Shown: positions 1 to 7,114 of the stretch, in pieces
How the letters are laid out: each line of letters begins with the position of its first letter
Position numbering within the stretch: position 1 is the first letter of the stretch
Origin: an uncultured Bacteroidota bacterium
GTDB lineage: Bacteria; Bacteroidota; Rhodothermia; Rhodothermales; UBA10348
Reading direction: 5' to 3'
Length of the DNA: 9,323 nt
Assembly (NCBI GenBank): GCA_937893205.1
Contig: CALBJU010000194.1
Location: 1-9,323, forward strand
Position numbers and translations under genes: made by a program
The notes under the pieces: model-generated
The model's input: the letters and a program-made list of their open reading frames with translations, nothing else
The model's database searches: none
What the model was told of the DNA's origin: nothing

Positions 1-998
1 ACCACGCAGGCATGTTTCTCGATAATAGCGGCGCCGGGACTGGTCGGAACGTAGTACCCATCGGGCCACACTGCGGGGCGGGGGTAGTCTGGAAAGAGCA
101 GTCGGACAAATTCGTATCGGTAGTAGGAGCCAAATGGATCAGGGGAGGTCGAGAGGGCATAGCACATTGCGAAGCCGCCCTCGCTCAAGCGTCGTGCTGC
201 GCGCTGCTCCGTTCGAATCGAATCTCGCACGTACAGCTCGTCCTTGGTAGGGTGCTGAAGTTTCTTGGCTCGCCCAGGCTGGAGCTTCTGTCCAATCATG
301 CTCTCTCTTGCCGGATCACCATCCTTGCGCGCGGCAGGTTCGTCTTCGCGCGGCCGAATGCGCGAAAAAATGGGCATCACAATCAGCCAGCGGTCCGCGA
401 GCTGGTCATAAAGGACTACCGTGTCGCCGTTGTTGCGCTCGTCGCACGCGCCTCCAAATCCACTGAACACGTGGCGTGTTTCTGCCGGACCGTACAGTAC
501 GCGGCCAGTTTCGCCGAAAACGTCCCCTTTCTTAGTGAAGATGGCCATGCGCGAATTGACGATCTGAACGATGTGATTCGGACCGACGGCGAGCGAATTG
601 TCTGACGGGTTGCGGAGCGATACCGAATCGGGCACGACGCCTTGAGGTCCCGAAAACCCAACTCCGAGGCCGTCGAAACTGGCGGCAATATGGGGCGCTT
701 CGCCGGATCCCATCTCCGTCTGTTCGATCAGACGGGAACGAGCGTCCACAGCCACCGAAACCCTCACGGAAACCGATGCACTGTTCTGGGGAGAAAGTGA
801 GTTTGGTGGTGCGAAGACCGCCCTCGGTTCCAAGGGCGCGAATGAGGTCATCTCTGACAGGGGAGGAGACTCGTCGTACGCCACGGCTGTGCTCACGGTC
901 AGATCACCAGATGTTCGCTCGCTCTTCAGGGAGACGAGCAAAAGAAACACAATAGCTGCGCAAAATAGACCGATTCCAAGAGCAACTCTCATTCGCAT
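1..998 (-). CDS. Secreted or membrane-anchored protein of unknown function, 3' end beyond the window
   Basis: Reading the minus strand from the ATG at 996-998 gives 332 codons with no stop down to the window edge, so this is a real but incomplete gene. The N-terminus is Arg-rich and is followed by a hydrophobic segment (residues 5-24), which is a signal peptide or a single membrane anchor. Residues 30-100 are a low-complexity Ser/Pro/Ala linker. From about residue 103 the sequence carries motifs I associate with large uncharacterised bacterial exoproteins: NPSDNSLAVGPNHIVQIVNS (130-149), SGFGGACDERNNGD (179-192), LYDQLADRW (196-204), CYALSTSPDPFGSYYRYEF (279-297) and DYPRPAVWPDGYY (304-316). 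Such proteins often look like beta-propellers with a C-terminal PKD or sorting domain; that part is not visible here. Residues about 213-275 form a charged insert between two conserved blocks. A second in-frame ATG lies at 990-992. No Shine-Dalgarno is evident. Function is unknown. Confidence 0.85.
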   Translation of the reverse strand, partial: MRMRVALGIGLFCAAIVFLLLVSLKSERTSGDLTVSTAVAYDESPPLSEMTSFAPLEPRAVFAPPNSLSPQNSASVSVRVSVAVDARSRLIEQTEMGSGEAPHIAASFDGLGVGFSGPQGVVPDSVSLRNPSDNSLAVGPNHIVQIVNSRMAIFTKKGDVFGETGRVLYGPAETRHVFSGFGGACDERNNGDTVVLYDQLADRWLIVMPIFSRIRPREDEPAARKDGDPARESMIGQKLQPGRAKKLQHPTKDELYVRDSIRTEQRAARRLSEGGFAMCYALSTSPDPFGSYYRYEFVRLLFPDYPRPAVWPDGYYVPTSPGAAIIEKHACV

Positions 999-1008
999 GG
1001 AAGATCCG

Positions 1009-1036
1009 TTTGGTGGGTTAACCGAAACCTACCAAA
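1009..1036. promoter_or_regulatory. Imperfect inverted repeat in the divergent intergenic region
   Basis: Arms at 1009-1019 and 1026-1036 are 11 bases each. They are complementary except for one central position, which is a G-T opposition on the plus strand. They flank a 6-base spacer (1020-1025). A nested 8-base palindrome, GGTTAACC, sits at 1016-1023. The repeat lies 11 bases upstream of the start of the left-edge secreted gene and about 150 bases upstream of the broken GAF gene. It could be an operator or a 5'-UTR hairpin of the minus-strand transcript. Nothing in the window identifies a binding protein. I see no clear promoter boxes in the rest of 999-1186. Confidence 0.35.
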
Positions 1037-1186
1037 TCCACGGCAGGGAGTCCACGGCGCCGGTCGGATTTTCTGCGCTCGGACTGCGAAAAGGGCCTGT
1101 AACATCCATGCATTTCGCGAAACTCAACACCCAACGACTCGTCCAAGGGAGCCGCAAGCGCGGGAATAAGTCAATAAAGGGGCTAA

Positions 1187-1890
1187 ATGGCCGAAAAAGA
1201 TACAAATTACGATTTTTTATTCAATACCAGACTCAGCTTCCAGCATCTGATCGATTTCTGGCAGCGCGAGCTCGAAAATGATTCTGCTGCGCGCCGCGCA
1301 GTCGCCGAGAAGGTATTCGAATTCATTCCTGAAGACCACCCTCTTCGCGCATTCGAAGTGAGCGTGGAAGACAGCAAGGAGCACTGGGAATTGATCGATC
1401 TGCTCATGACGGCAGTCATCCCGACATCATCCGGGAGGACAGCATTGCGGCGGCATTCGTCCCGTTCAATCTGATTCCGATATTTGCAACGAAGGCATTT
1501 TCGGATCTGAAGGTGCTGGATCCCGACAACAGTTCCTTCACCACCGCAGTTGGCAAGATCGCTCAGGCGGATCTGGGAGTGCACAAAACGCTCGCCGCGT
1601 TCAACGTCATTCTTGAAACGTTCTACGGCGTTGGTAAGCACGTGGAGCATTCCTACGTAATCGAATCCTTGGATCCGGAAAACGGACTGGCTTGATTTCA
1701 TCGCATCGCAATCGACACGCAGTTCGTACGCATCGTGCTGACGGGCGATAAACCTGAGCTCACCGCTGACGATCTCTAGCTTATCTCCGACAATCCGAGC
1801 GATCTAGACTTGCTGACAAGCAAACTGCCCACCGAATGCTTCGAATTCCAGGGATTCTCCATCCTGAGAGCGATCGATGTGACTCAGAGC
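1187..1890 (+). pseudogene. Broken GAF-domain signalling protein, N-terminal portion only
   Basis: The ATG at 1187 follows a purine-rich AAAGGGG (1177-1183). It opens a frame whose translation resembles the N-terminal region of large GAF-domain proteins of Cytophagia-type bacteria, with LSFQHLIDFW near the start and then LIDLLMTAVIP. Homology then moves to the frame one base back at about 1420-1424 and continues as DIIREDSIAAAFVPFNLIPI, implying loss of one base. That frame carries ETFYGVGKHVEHSYVIESLD and DPENGL, is stopped by TGA at 1693-1695, resumes as FHRIAIDTQFVRIVL, and is stopped again by TAG at 1777-1779. It then resumes as LISDNPSDLDLLTSKLP and ends with CFEFQGFSILRAIDVT at 1837-1884. 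Both stops could come from C-to-T changes (CGA to TGA, CAG to TAG). After about 1884 the homology ends abruptly at a junction with a minus-strand receiver gene. The C-terminal part, including most of any GAF domain, is missing. Family assignment is from remembered sequence pattern; gene decay is seen directly. Confidence 0.8.
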
Positions 1891-2142
1891 AGTCAGCATG
1901 AGTACTGGCAGGGCATTATTTGCGGCCCGGATGCCTTTGCAGACCTCCATTCCGTCCATTCCCGGCAGCATCAGATCCAGTATAACGAGGTCAATATCCT
2001 GTTCCAGGGCCATTCGTAGCCCTTCTGTACCGCTTTCTGTCCTCGAAACGAGGTAATTTCGGTCGGTAAAGTGCAATTCGAGCAGGGAGGCAATTTCAGG
2101 GTCGTCCTCCACAATCAAGATATGTTTTTGCCCTTCGGTCAT
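1804..2142 (-). pseudogene. Truncated response-regulator receiver domain
   Basis: The ATG at 2140-2142 has an in-frame TAA two codons upstream, so it is the first possible start. Residues 1-91 are a convincing CheY-like receiver: HILIVEDDPEIASLLE with the acidic pair D13/D14, the phospho-acceptor D56 in VILDLMLPGMDG, and the conserved Thr at T84 in LPVLMLTA. Homology stops after SHIDR (residues 87-91, about position 1870). The frame then reads antisense through the neighbouring GAF pseudogene for about 21 residues of unrelated sequence to a stop at 1804. The beta5 strand with the conserved Lys-Pro, helix alpha5 and any output domain are absent, so a working switch is unlikely. The intact form was probably a two-domain regulator, but its DNA-binding family cannot be told. 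It lies 149 bases downstream of the TonB receptor gene on the same strand; I see no clear terminator in between (2143-2291). Confidence 0.8.
1870..1884. other. Tail-to-tail junction of two truncated genes
   Basis: On the plus strand these 15 bases encode AIDVT, the last recognisable family residues of the GAF pseudogene. On the minus strand the same bases lie within SHIDR, the last recognisable residues of the receiver. Each gene loses homology just beyond this point, so two convergent genes have been fused by loss of both 3' ends. The most economical explanation is one deletion of the intervening DNA. An assembly error is the alternative. Confidence 0.6.
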
Positions 2143-2291
2143 GCTTTATTTCTGCCTGGCACTATTTCATTTCTGGCTAGCGCTGGTCATTCGGTAATAA
2201 TAACGGTTGTTTTCGCGCCTTTCATCACGTCAGGATCACATCGCGCTGTGTGGAGCGGCCAACTTTCGGGAAGATATTCGGTCCGCGAGGG

Positions 2292-4769
2292 CTAAAACTT
2301 CAGCCCGATCCGGATATTCAGCGTCCGGGGGGTCAATCTGGTGGGAATACGTTGCCAGATGCCGGATGCGTCGGGTACCCAGGAATAACTGACCGTATTG
2401 ATCATATCAAACAGATTCAGGATCTCCGCGGTGAGTTCGATTGCGAACGGTGTTCCATTCTTTTCGGCTGATATTTCCTTCGTAGCACCGATGTCGAATC
2501 GAAAAAACCGGGTGTATCTGGCTGAAAAGCGATCTCCCGGCTCTTGAACGACGAGGTTACCCAACTGCTCGCCTGGAACGGGGGGAGTGTAGGGTAATCC
2601 CGAGCCGTACAAGGTTCGTAAGTGCAGTTTCCACGTGGGATCAGAAGGAATGTAGTCCTGGACAAAGATCGAAACGGTATGCCGCTGGTCCGTAGGCCGA
2701 GCTACCAACCCCGCATTGCGCTGGGTCTCGAAGTCATCGCTGAACTTTTCGCGGGCGACCAGGAAGGAATAATTGATCCAACTTTCCAGGCCAGGCACCA
2801 TTTCGCCGCGAAGTTGGAGGTCGATTCCGTAGGCTCTTCCGCGAGCGTTATTTTCACCCGAATAGCGGACTCGCACGTTGTCGATATCGTAAGATATCAG
2901 ATTCGATATTTTTTTGAAGTAGATCTCAGCCCTGAGGAATATTCTTTTTGAGGGGACGAAATACTCGCCGCCAAACACCATCTGAAGCGAGCGCTGCGAT
3001 TTGAGATTCTTGTTGAGAGCACCCAAAATCGTCTCACCGACCTCGGGTTTTCCCCGCAGTTCACGGTACGTCGGAGCTTGATAGTAGAGGCCGACAGACC
3101 CGAAATAGGTCGTGATGGGATTGGCCAGATAAGTAAAGGAGGCCCTCGGCGAGATCGTCCACTCGTCGGTAAACGAGTAGTGGTCGGCTCGGAGTCCGGC
3201 GGTGATGAGTAGCTTTCCGGGCTCATCAGTGAACACATCGTACGAATCCTGCAGGAAGTACGCGGATTGCCAGGCGTTGAATGATGCGGCATCGTTCAGA
3301 CTGTCCGCAACGATGCGGACCACGTCACCGGTCGTTGCGCGTCCCACGACGACTGATTTCTCTTCAAGTCGGTCATCGAACCTGAGGCGACGCACCGTCC
3401 AACCTGCCTCCACCGCGTGCCGGGAAGTTGTGTAGTACCATCGACCCTGACCGGAGATCGTTTGAACGTCGATGCGATTATCAGCGTTGTCTTCCTGTCG
3501 ACTCGATCCGGTAGGGAAGAGTCCCTCTCCGTCCTGCGGGTTATCCGATCCGGGGTTCACCTGGAAGAGAACAGCGGTTCCAGAAAGTTCGAAACGTTCG
3601 GTCTCCCGGGTGTCGTAGAGCGATACATCGTGCTCGATGCGAAGCTTCGGGGTGAGTTGATCGCTCAGACGAAGTCCGGAAAAGATGGTCGTGTAAGCGT
3701 CGGTTTCATTATTACCTTCATCAAACCGTATCCAGAGTGACTGAAGATTTGACGGCGCAAGCAGCTCGTTCTGGCTCAATGTCCCGAAAAACGTCTTGCG
3801 AGAATTGGGATCCAATTTGAATTCGTTCTGTGCGAACATCCCCAGAAACTCGAGCTCATGGCCCTTGGAGAGCTCGAGACCCAGATACCCCTGGATGTCC
3901 GTGAAATCGGGCTGATACTCGCCTTTGAGGTCCTGTGTCTCGAAAAAACGTCGGGCCTGGGCCTTTCTGACGCCCACGAGCCATCCCAGACGGCCTCCCA
4001 GCTCCGAGTTTCCTGCAGATGCGCCGTAATCCAGGAGAGAAGCGTAGGCGGTAACAAAGAGGGGATCACCAGTTCGCTGGGGCTTGCGATAGCGCGCGTC
4101 CACGGCCGCAGACAATTTCCCCCCGTATCGAACTGAAAATCCGCCGGTAAACAGGGTCAGGCGATCGGCGAGGTCGGCGTTGATGAGGGAAAGGCCCTCC
4201 TGTTCGCCCGTTCTCGGTCTGAACGGCAGAAATATTTCGAAACCGTTTACGAAGAACAGGTTTTCATTGAAGCCGCCGCCCCGGACTGAAAATTGATTGG
4301 ACAACTCGTTGTTGGCTACCACGCCAGGCAGGACTTTGAGCGCTCGCAAAGCGTCGCGGATGGGCGTAGGAATATTCTGCACCAGCTCGGGGGAGATTTC
4401 GAACACCCCGGCCTGAACGGGCCTTCTTCCTTCGACGGTCACTTCACCAATTTCAATGGCCTGCGGATCAAGCGAGACATTCAGAAAAGTGGTCTTGCCC
4501 GAATCCACAAAAACCGTATCGAGGCGCGGAGCAAAACCGACGGATGAGTATCGCAGGACGAACCTGCCGATGGGAAGCCGAAGCGTGTACTTTCCGTCTA
4601 CGTCCGCCGCAGTTCCGAAATTCGTCCCATAGACGAGTACCGTACCGCCCGGAACAGGAAAACGTGTATCTGAAGCCCGAATTTGTCCCGAAACAGAACC
4701 CCAATCCTGGGCCCCTACCAGGAGAGGGAGAGAACAAAGGCAAACGCAAATAAACTGCTTGAGCCGCAT
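2292..4769 (-). CDS. TonB-dependent outer-membrane receptor with an N-terminal carboxypeptidase-regulatory-like domain
   Basis: This is an outer-membrane transporter, energised by TonB/ExbBD, that imports an unknown ligand. I start it at the ATG at 4767-4769 because a signal peptide follows at once (MRLKQFICVCLCSLPLLVGA, cleavage before Gln), giving 825 residues. The frame also opens at a GTG at 4860-4862, which would add 31 polar residues before the signal and is less likely. Order of domains: signal (1-20); a CarboxypepD_reg-like beta-sandwich with DVDGKYTLRLPIGRFVLRY and YSSVGFAPR (about 24-105); a plug with EVTVEGRRPV, IRDALRALKVLPGVV and FSVRGGGFNENLFFVNGFEI (about 108-225); then a 22-strand-type barrel ending in LNIRIGLKF with the usual terminal Phe. 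I could not identify a TonB box. It is shorter than SusC proteins and has no SusD partner nearby, so a glycan substrate is not implied. It lies 163 bases downstream of the PAP2-like gene on the same strand and may be co-transcribed. Confidence 0.93.
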   Translation of the reverse strand: MRLKQFICVCLCSLPLLVGAQDWGSVSGQIRASDTRFPVPGGTVLVYGTNFGTAADVDGKYTLRLPIGRFVLRYSSVGFAPRLDTVFVDSGKTTFLNVSLDPQAIEIGEVTVEGRRPVQAGVFEISPELVQNIPTPIRDALRALKVLPGVVANNELSNQFSVRGGGFNENLFFVNGFEIFLPFRPRTGEQEGLSLINADLADRLTLFTGGFSVRYGGKLSAAVDARYRKPQRTGDPLFVTAYASLLDYGASAGNSELGGRLGWLVGVRKAQARRFFETQDLKGEYQPDFTDIQGYLGLELSKGHELEFLGMFAQNEFKLDPNSRKTFFGTLSQNELLAPSNLQSLWIRFDEGNNETDAYTTIFSGLRLSDQLTPKLRIEHDVSLYDTRETERFELSGTAVLFQVNPGSDNPQDGEGLFPTGSSRQEDNADNRIDVQTISGQGRWYYTTSRHAVEAGWTVRRLRFDDRLEEKSVVVGRATTGDVVRIVADSLNDAASFNAWQSAYFLQDSYDVFTDEPGKLLITAGLRADHYSFTDEWTISPRASFTYLANPITTYFGSVGLYYQAPTYRELRGKPEVGETILGALNKNLKSQRSLQMVFGGEYFVPSKRIFLRAEIYFKKISNLISYDIDNVRVRYSGENNARGRAYGIDLQLRGEMVPGLESWINYSFLVAREKFSDDFETQRNAGLVARPTDQRHTVSIFVQDYIPSDPTWKLHLRTLYGSGLPYTPPVPGEQLGNLVVQEPGDRFSARYTRFFRFDIGATKEISAEKNGTPFAIELTAEILNLFDMINTVSYSWVPDASGIWQRIPTRLTPRTLNIRIGLKF

Positions 4770-4840
4770 AAACAGGCGCACCGTGGAATCAATGGATAGA
4801 ATCTTCGTGGTAGCAGTCTGAGCAGGGCGTCTCGGATAGG

Positions 4841-4854
4841 GAGCGTTTTCGCTC
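4841..4854. promoter_or_regulatory. Small perfect hairpin ahead of the TonB receptor gene
   Basis: GAGCG (4841-4845) and CGCTC (4850-4854) pair perfectly around a 4-base loop. The hairpin lies in the 163-base gap between the PAP2-like gene and the receptor ATG. On the plus strand a GTTTT follows. On the minus strand, the direction of the flanking genes, no T-run follows, so a terminator for the PAP2-like gene is not supported. It may be an mRNA leader structure or chance. Confidence 0.2.
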
Positions 4855-4932
4855 GTTTTCACGCGTTCTAGCTAGTTTTGGATCTGGTAGCGTGCGTACC
4901 GGAAGGAAATTGCTTCGTTCCATCGGGTCGGG

Positions 4933-5592
4933 TCAAAAAATGATGCCGAGTTCGTGCAGTCCAAGGAGTTCTAGAGGAGTCACCAGCGTTCCGAAGAGCA
5001 TACCACTGGCGACCTCTTTCGCCGTATGTGCCTTTCCTGCCAGTCGGGCCCAGATAACGAGCGGGACGATGATTGCCGCGATCATCATCGTGACCATGCC
5101 CCCAGGGATTTCTCTTTCGGAAAGGATCCGGATGGTAAGCAGGATGAAAAAGAACCCGGTAACAGCCGCAGCGTGGAGTGAGATCTTGAACCGGCGGGTG
5201 ACAATGGCGAGTACGAGTGAGTTGAGCGCCGTGAATCCGGCGATGGACATCACGATCGGGCGAGATACTTCCGTCGCAAACCACAATGCAGGGAGGGCTA
5301 ACACGAGAAAAAACACGCCTACAAACAGGGGCCTGGATCTTTTTGATCGATCTCGTGCTTCGAGTGATTCAATTTTCCCAAGCTTTTGCAGTGCAACAAG
5401 ATAGCTGAATGGTATTACCAGAAAAAACATCGAAGAAACGATGACTACTAGCTGTATTTCATCGGGCGAAGCCCCGGCGTGTCCAGCCGAGAGCGATAAC
5501 AGCAATGGCGGCAACACCAGTGGATTAATGGTCATGGCTACCAGCCAAGCCACTCTTTCGACTATTCCCTTCGAATGCGTCGCTGTCTGCAC
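4933..5592 (-). CDS. PAP2-like integral-membrane phosphatase family protein
   Basis: This is a very hydrophobic 219-residue protein with about six membrane segments (roughly 22-36, 47-68, 89-106, 112-131, 141-157, 165-182). Between them lie traces of the three phosphatidic-acid-phosphatase motifs. Motif 1 appears as R80-x6-R87-P88, with Arg where Lys is usual. The PSGH motif appears as KISLH with S138 and H140. The third motif appears as R183-x5-H189-x3-E193, with Glu in place of the usual Asp. Members of the superfamily dephosphorylate lipid phosphates such as phosphatidate or undecaprenyl diphosphate at the membrane; the substrate here cannot be told. The start is GTG (5590-5592), chosen because an in-frame TAA lies two codons upstream. 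There is no Shine-Dalgarno. It is divergent from the sulfatase gene (40-base gap) and upstream of the TonB receptor gene. An inactive PAP2 relative or another six-helix membrane protein is possible. Confidence 0.72.
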   Translation of the reverse strand: MQTATHSKGIVERVAWLVAMTINPLVLPPLLLSLSAGHAGASPDEIQLVVIVSSMFFLVIPFSYLVALQKLGKIESLEARDRSKRSRPLFVGVFFLVLALPALWFATEVSRPIVMSIAGFTALNSLVLAIVTRRFKISLHAAAVTGFFFILLTIRILSEREIPGGMVTMMIAAIIVPLVIWARLAGKAHTAKEVASGMLFGTLVTPLELLGLHELGIIF

Positions 5593-5632
5593 TTTTTAAT
5601 ATGTTAGGTCGCTGACTGAACTGATTAAGTAC
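5593..5632. promoter_or_regulatory. Compact divergent promoter interval
   Basis: Only 40 bases separate the GTG start of the PAP2-like gene from the ATG start of the sulfatase. They include an AT-rich run with TTTTTAATATG at 5593-5603, the only sequence here resembling a -10 region on either strand. At least part of each promoter must therefore overlap the opposite gene's 5' end, or the transcripts are nearly leaderless. No box matches a consensus well enough to call. Neither start has a Shine-Dalgarno. Confidence 0.3.
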
Positions 5633-7114
5633 ATGATACGAGCCGCAACATCTTCGAACGTTATCTCTGGGCTAGTGACGGTGGTTCTGCTGCTGTCGAC
5701 GGGCTGCGCGGAACCCCAAGGGCAGAGGAAGGGCGGGCCGAATGTCATCATCATCTTCGCGGACGACATGGGCTACACCGATCTGTCTTCGTTCGGTGCG
5801 GATCGCTGGGAGACACCGAATCTCGACCGAATGGCGTCCGAAGGAGTGCGTTTCACGAATTTTTATGTCCCGACACCGGCATGTTCGCCTTCTCGCGCCG
5901 CCATGCTCACGGGGCGGTATCCCCTGAAGGCCGGAGTCCGAGAGGTCATCAGTCCGCGAACGCTTCGGGGCTTACCAGAGGTGGAGGTAACGTCTGCTGA
6001 GCTGTTCAGGGAAGCCGGGTACGTCACAGCAGCGATCGGAAAGTGGCACCTGGGAACTCACCCGAATTTTCTGCCGACCAATCATGGGTTTGATTCCTGG
6101 TTCGGACTACCCTACTCGAACGACTACAGCCCTAAGTCGATCAATAATCCTCGGTCCTACGCGGCACAGTGGCCGCGTTTGCCGTTGTTCAGGGATACGA
6201 CAATCGTTGAACGGGAGCCAGATCAGCGCCTCTTGACAGAGAGGTATACACAGGAAGCTCTGCAGTTTATCGATCGGTACCGGAGCGAGCCTTTCTTTCT
6301 GTACCTCGCCCATTCGATGCCGCACGTGCCGCTCTGGGTTTCGGATCCTTTTGAGGACGCAACCGGAGCCGGACTCTATGGCGACGTTATCTCCGAGGTG
6401 GACGCCTCCACGGGTCGCATCATGGATCAGCTCACCCGGCTGGGTCTCGATGAGAGTACGATCGTTGTCTTTACATCGGACAACGGTCCGTGGCTTCTGA
6501 TGGGTGACCACGGCGGAACGCGAGGCAATTTTCGCGAAGGAAAAGCGACTACGTTTGAAGGAGGAATAAGGATGCCGGCGATGATTCGGGCCCCGGGCCG
6601 AATCGAGCCGGGAAGGACGATCGAGGAGCCTGTTATTGTAATGGATGTGCTTCCTACCGTCCTGAGTTTAGCAGGAATAGACATTCCCGATAATCTGGAT
6701 GGTCTGGATCTGGCGCCGGCACTGCAAAATCAGACTGAACTTGACCCCGAGCGTGCACTCTTTTTCTACCGGTCCGGCCAGCTACGCTCTATGCGAAAAG
6801 GAAAATGGAAGATGCACGTGCCCCACAGGTACCTATCCATGACGCCAGAGTTGGGTGGTGTACCGGGGAGTGGCGGCCATCCAGGAACGTACGGTCGCGG
6901 GGAAATAGGTGTAGCTCTTTATGACCTGGAGGTCGATCCCGGCGAAACGACCGACGTGAAAGATAAATATCCTGACGTCGTGCAGGATCTGATGATTCAC
7001 ATCGAATACGCCCGTGCTCACATTGGGGATGAGTTGACGGATCGCGTTGGAGACGAAGCGACTCCGCCACAGCTTATCGAGAGCGTATGGCCTACGCTGG
7101 AAGACGATCAGTAG
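5633..7114 (+). CDS. Type I (formylglycine-dependent) sulfatase, probable lipoprotein
   Basis: This enzyme hydrolyses sulfate esters; the substrate (aryl, glycan or other) cannot be told from sequence. The 493 residues begin with a signal ending in a lipobox, LLLSTGC with Cys25, so it is probably lipid-anchored in the cell envelope. The alkaline-phosphatase-like fold starts with PNVIIIFADDMGYTD (metal ligands D44, D45) and PNLDRMASEGVRF. The catalytic motif CSPSR (84-88) has Cys84 in the CxPSR context that is oxidised to formylglycine. Other family signatures are GKWHLG (136-141), AHSMPHVPL with H227 and H231, TSDNGP with metal ligands D283 and N284, and REGKATTFEGGIRMP with K304. A typical tail, LYDLEVDPGETTDV, follows. 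Length is normal for an arylsulfatase-A-like S1 enzyme. Activation would need a formylglycine-generating enzyme or anSME encoded elsewhere. The ATG at 5633 is the only start that gives the signal peptide. The stop overlaps the convergent proS stop by 7 bases. Confidence 0.95.
   Translation: MIRAATSSNVISGLVTVVLLLSTGCAEPQGQRKGGPNVIIIFADDMGYTDLSSFGADRWETPNLDRMASEGVRFTNFYVPTPACSPSRAAMLTGRYPLKAGVREVISPRTLRGLPEVEVTSAELFREAGYVTAAIGKWHLGTHPNFLPTNHGFDSWFGLPYSNDYSPKSINNPRSYAAQWPRLPLFRDTTIVEREPDQRLLTERYTQEALQFIDRYRSEPFFLYLAHSMPHVPLWVSDPFEDATGAGLYGDVISEVDASTGRIMDQLTRLGLDESTIVVFTSDNGPWLLMGDHGGTRGNFREGKATTFEGGIRMPAMIRAPGRIEPGRTIEEPVIVMDVLPTVLSLAGIDIPDNLDGLDLAPALQNQTELDPERALFFYRSGQLRSMRKGKWKMHVPHRYLSMTPELGGVPGSGGHPGTYGRGEIGVALYDLEVDPGETTDVKDKYPDVVQDLMIHIEYARAHIGDELTDRVGDEATPPQLIESVWPTLEDDQ

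Noticed and set aside
12..605. Plus-strand frame of 197 codons
   Set aside because: It is antisense to the left-edge secreted-protein gene, whose translation carries clear conserved motifs; the plus-strand product has none.
2143..2291. Possible terminator between the TonB receptor and the receiver remnant
   Set aside because: I found only short palindromes such as TGCCTGGCA and no stem followed by a T-run on either strand.
7082..7098. 6-base-stem hairpin just past the proS stop on the minus strand
   Set aside because: It has no T-run after it and lies in sulfatase coding sequence; not supportable as a terminator.
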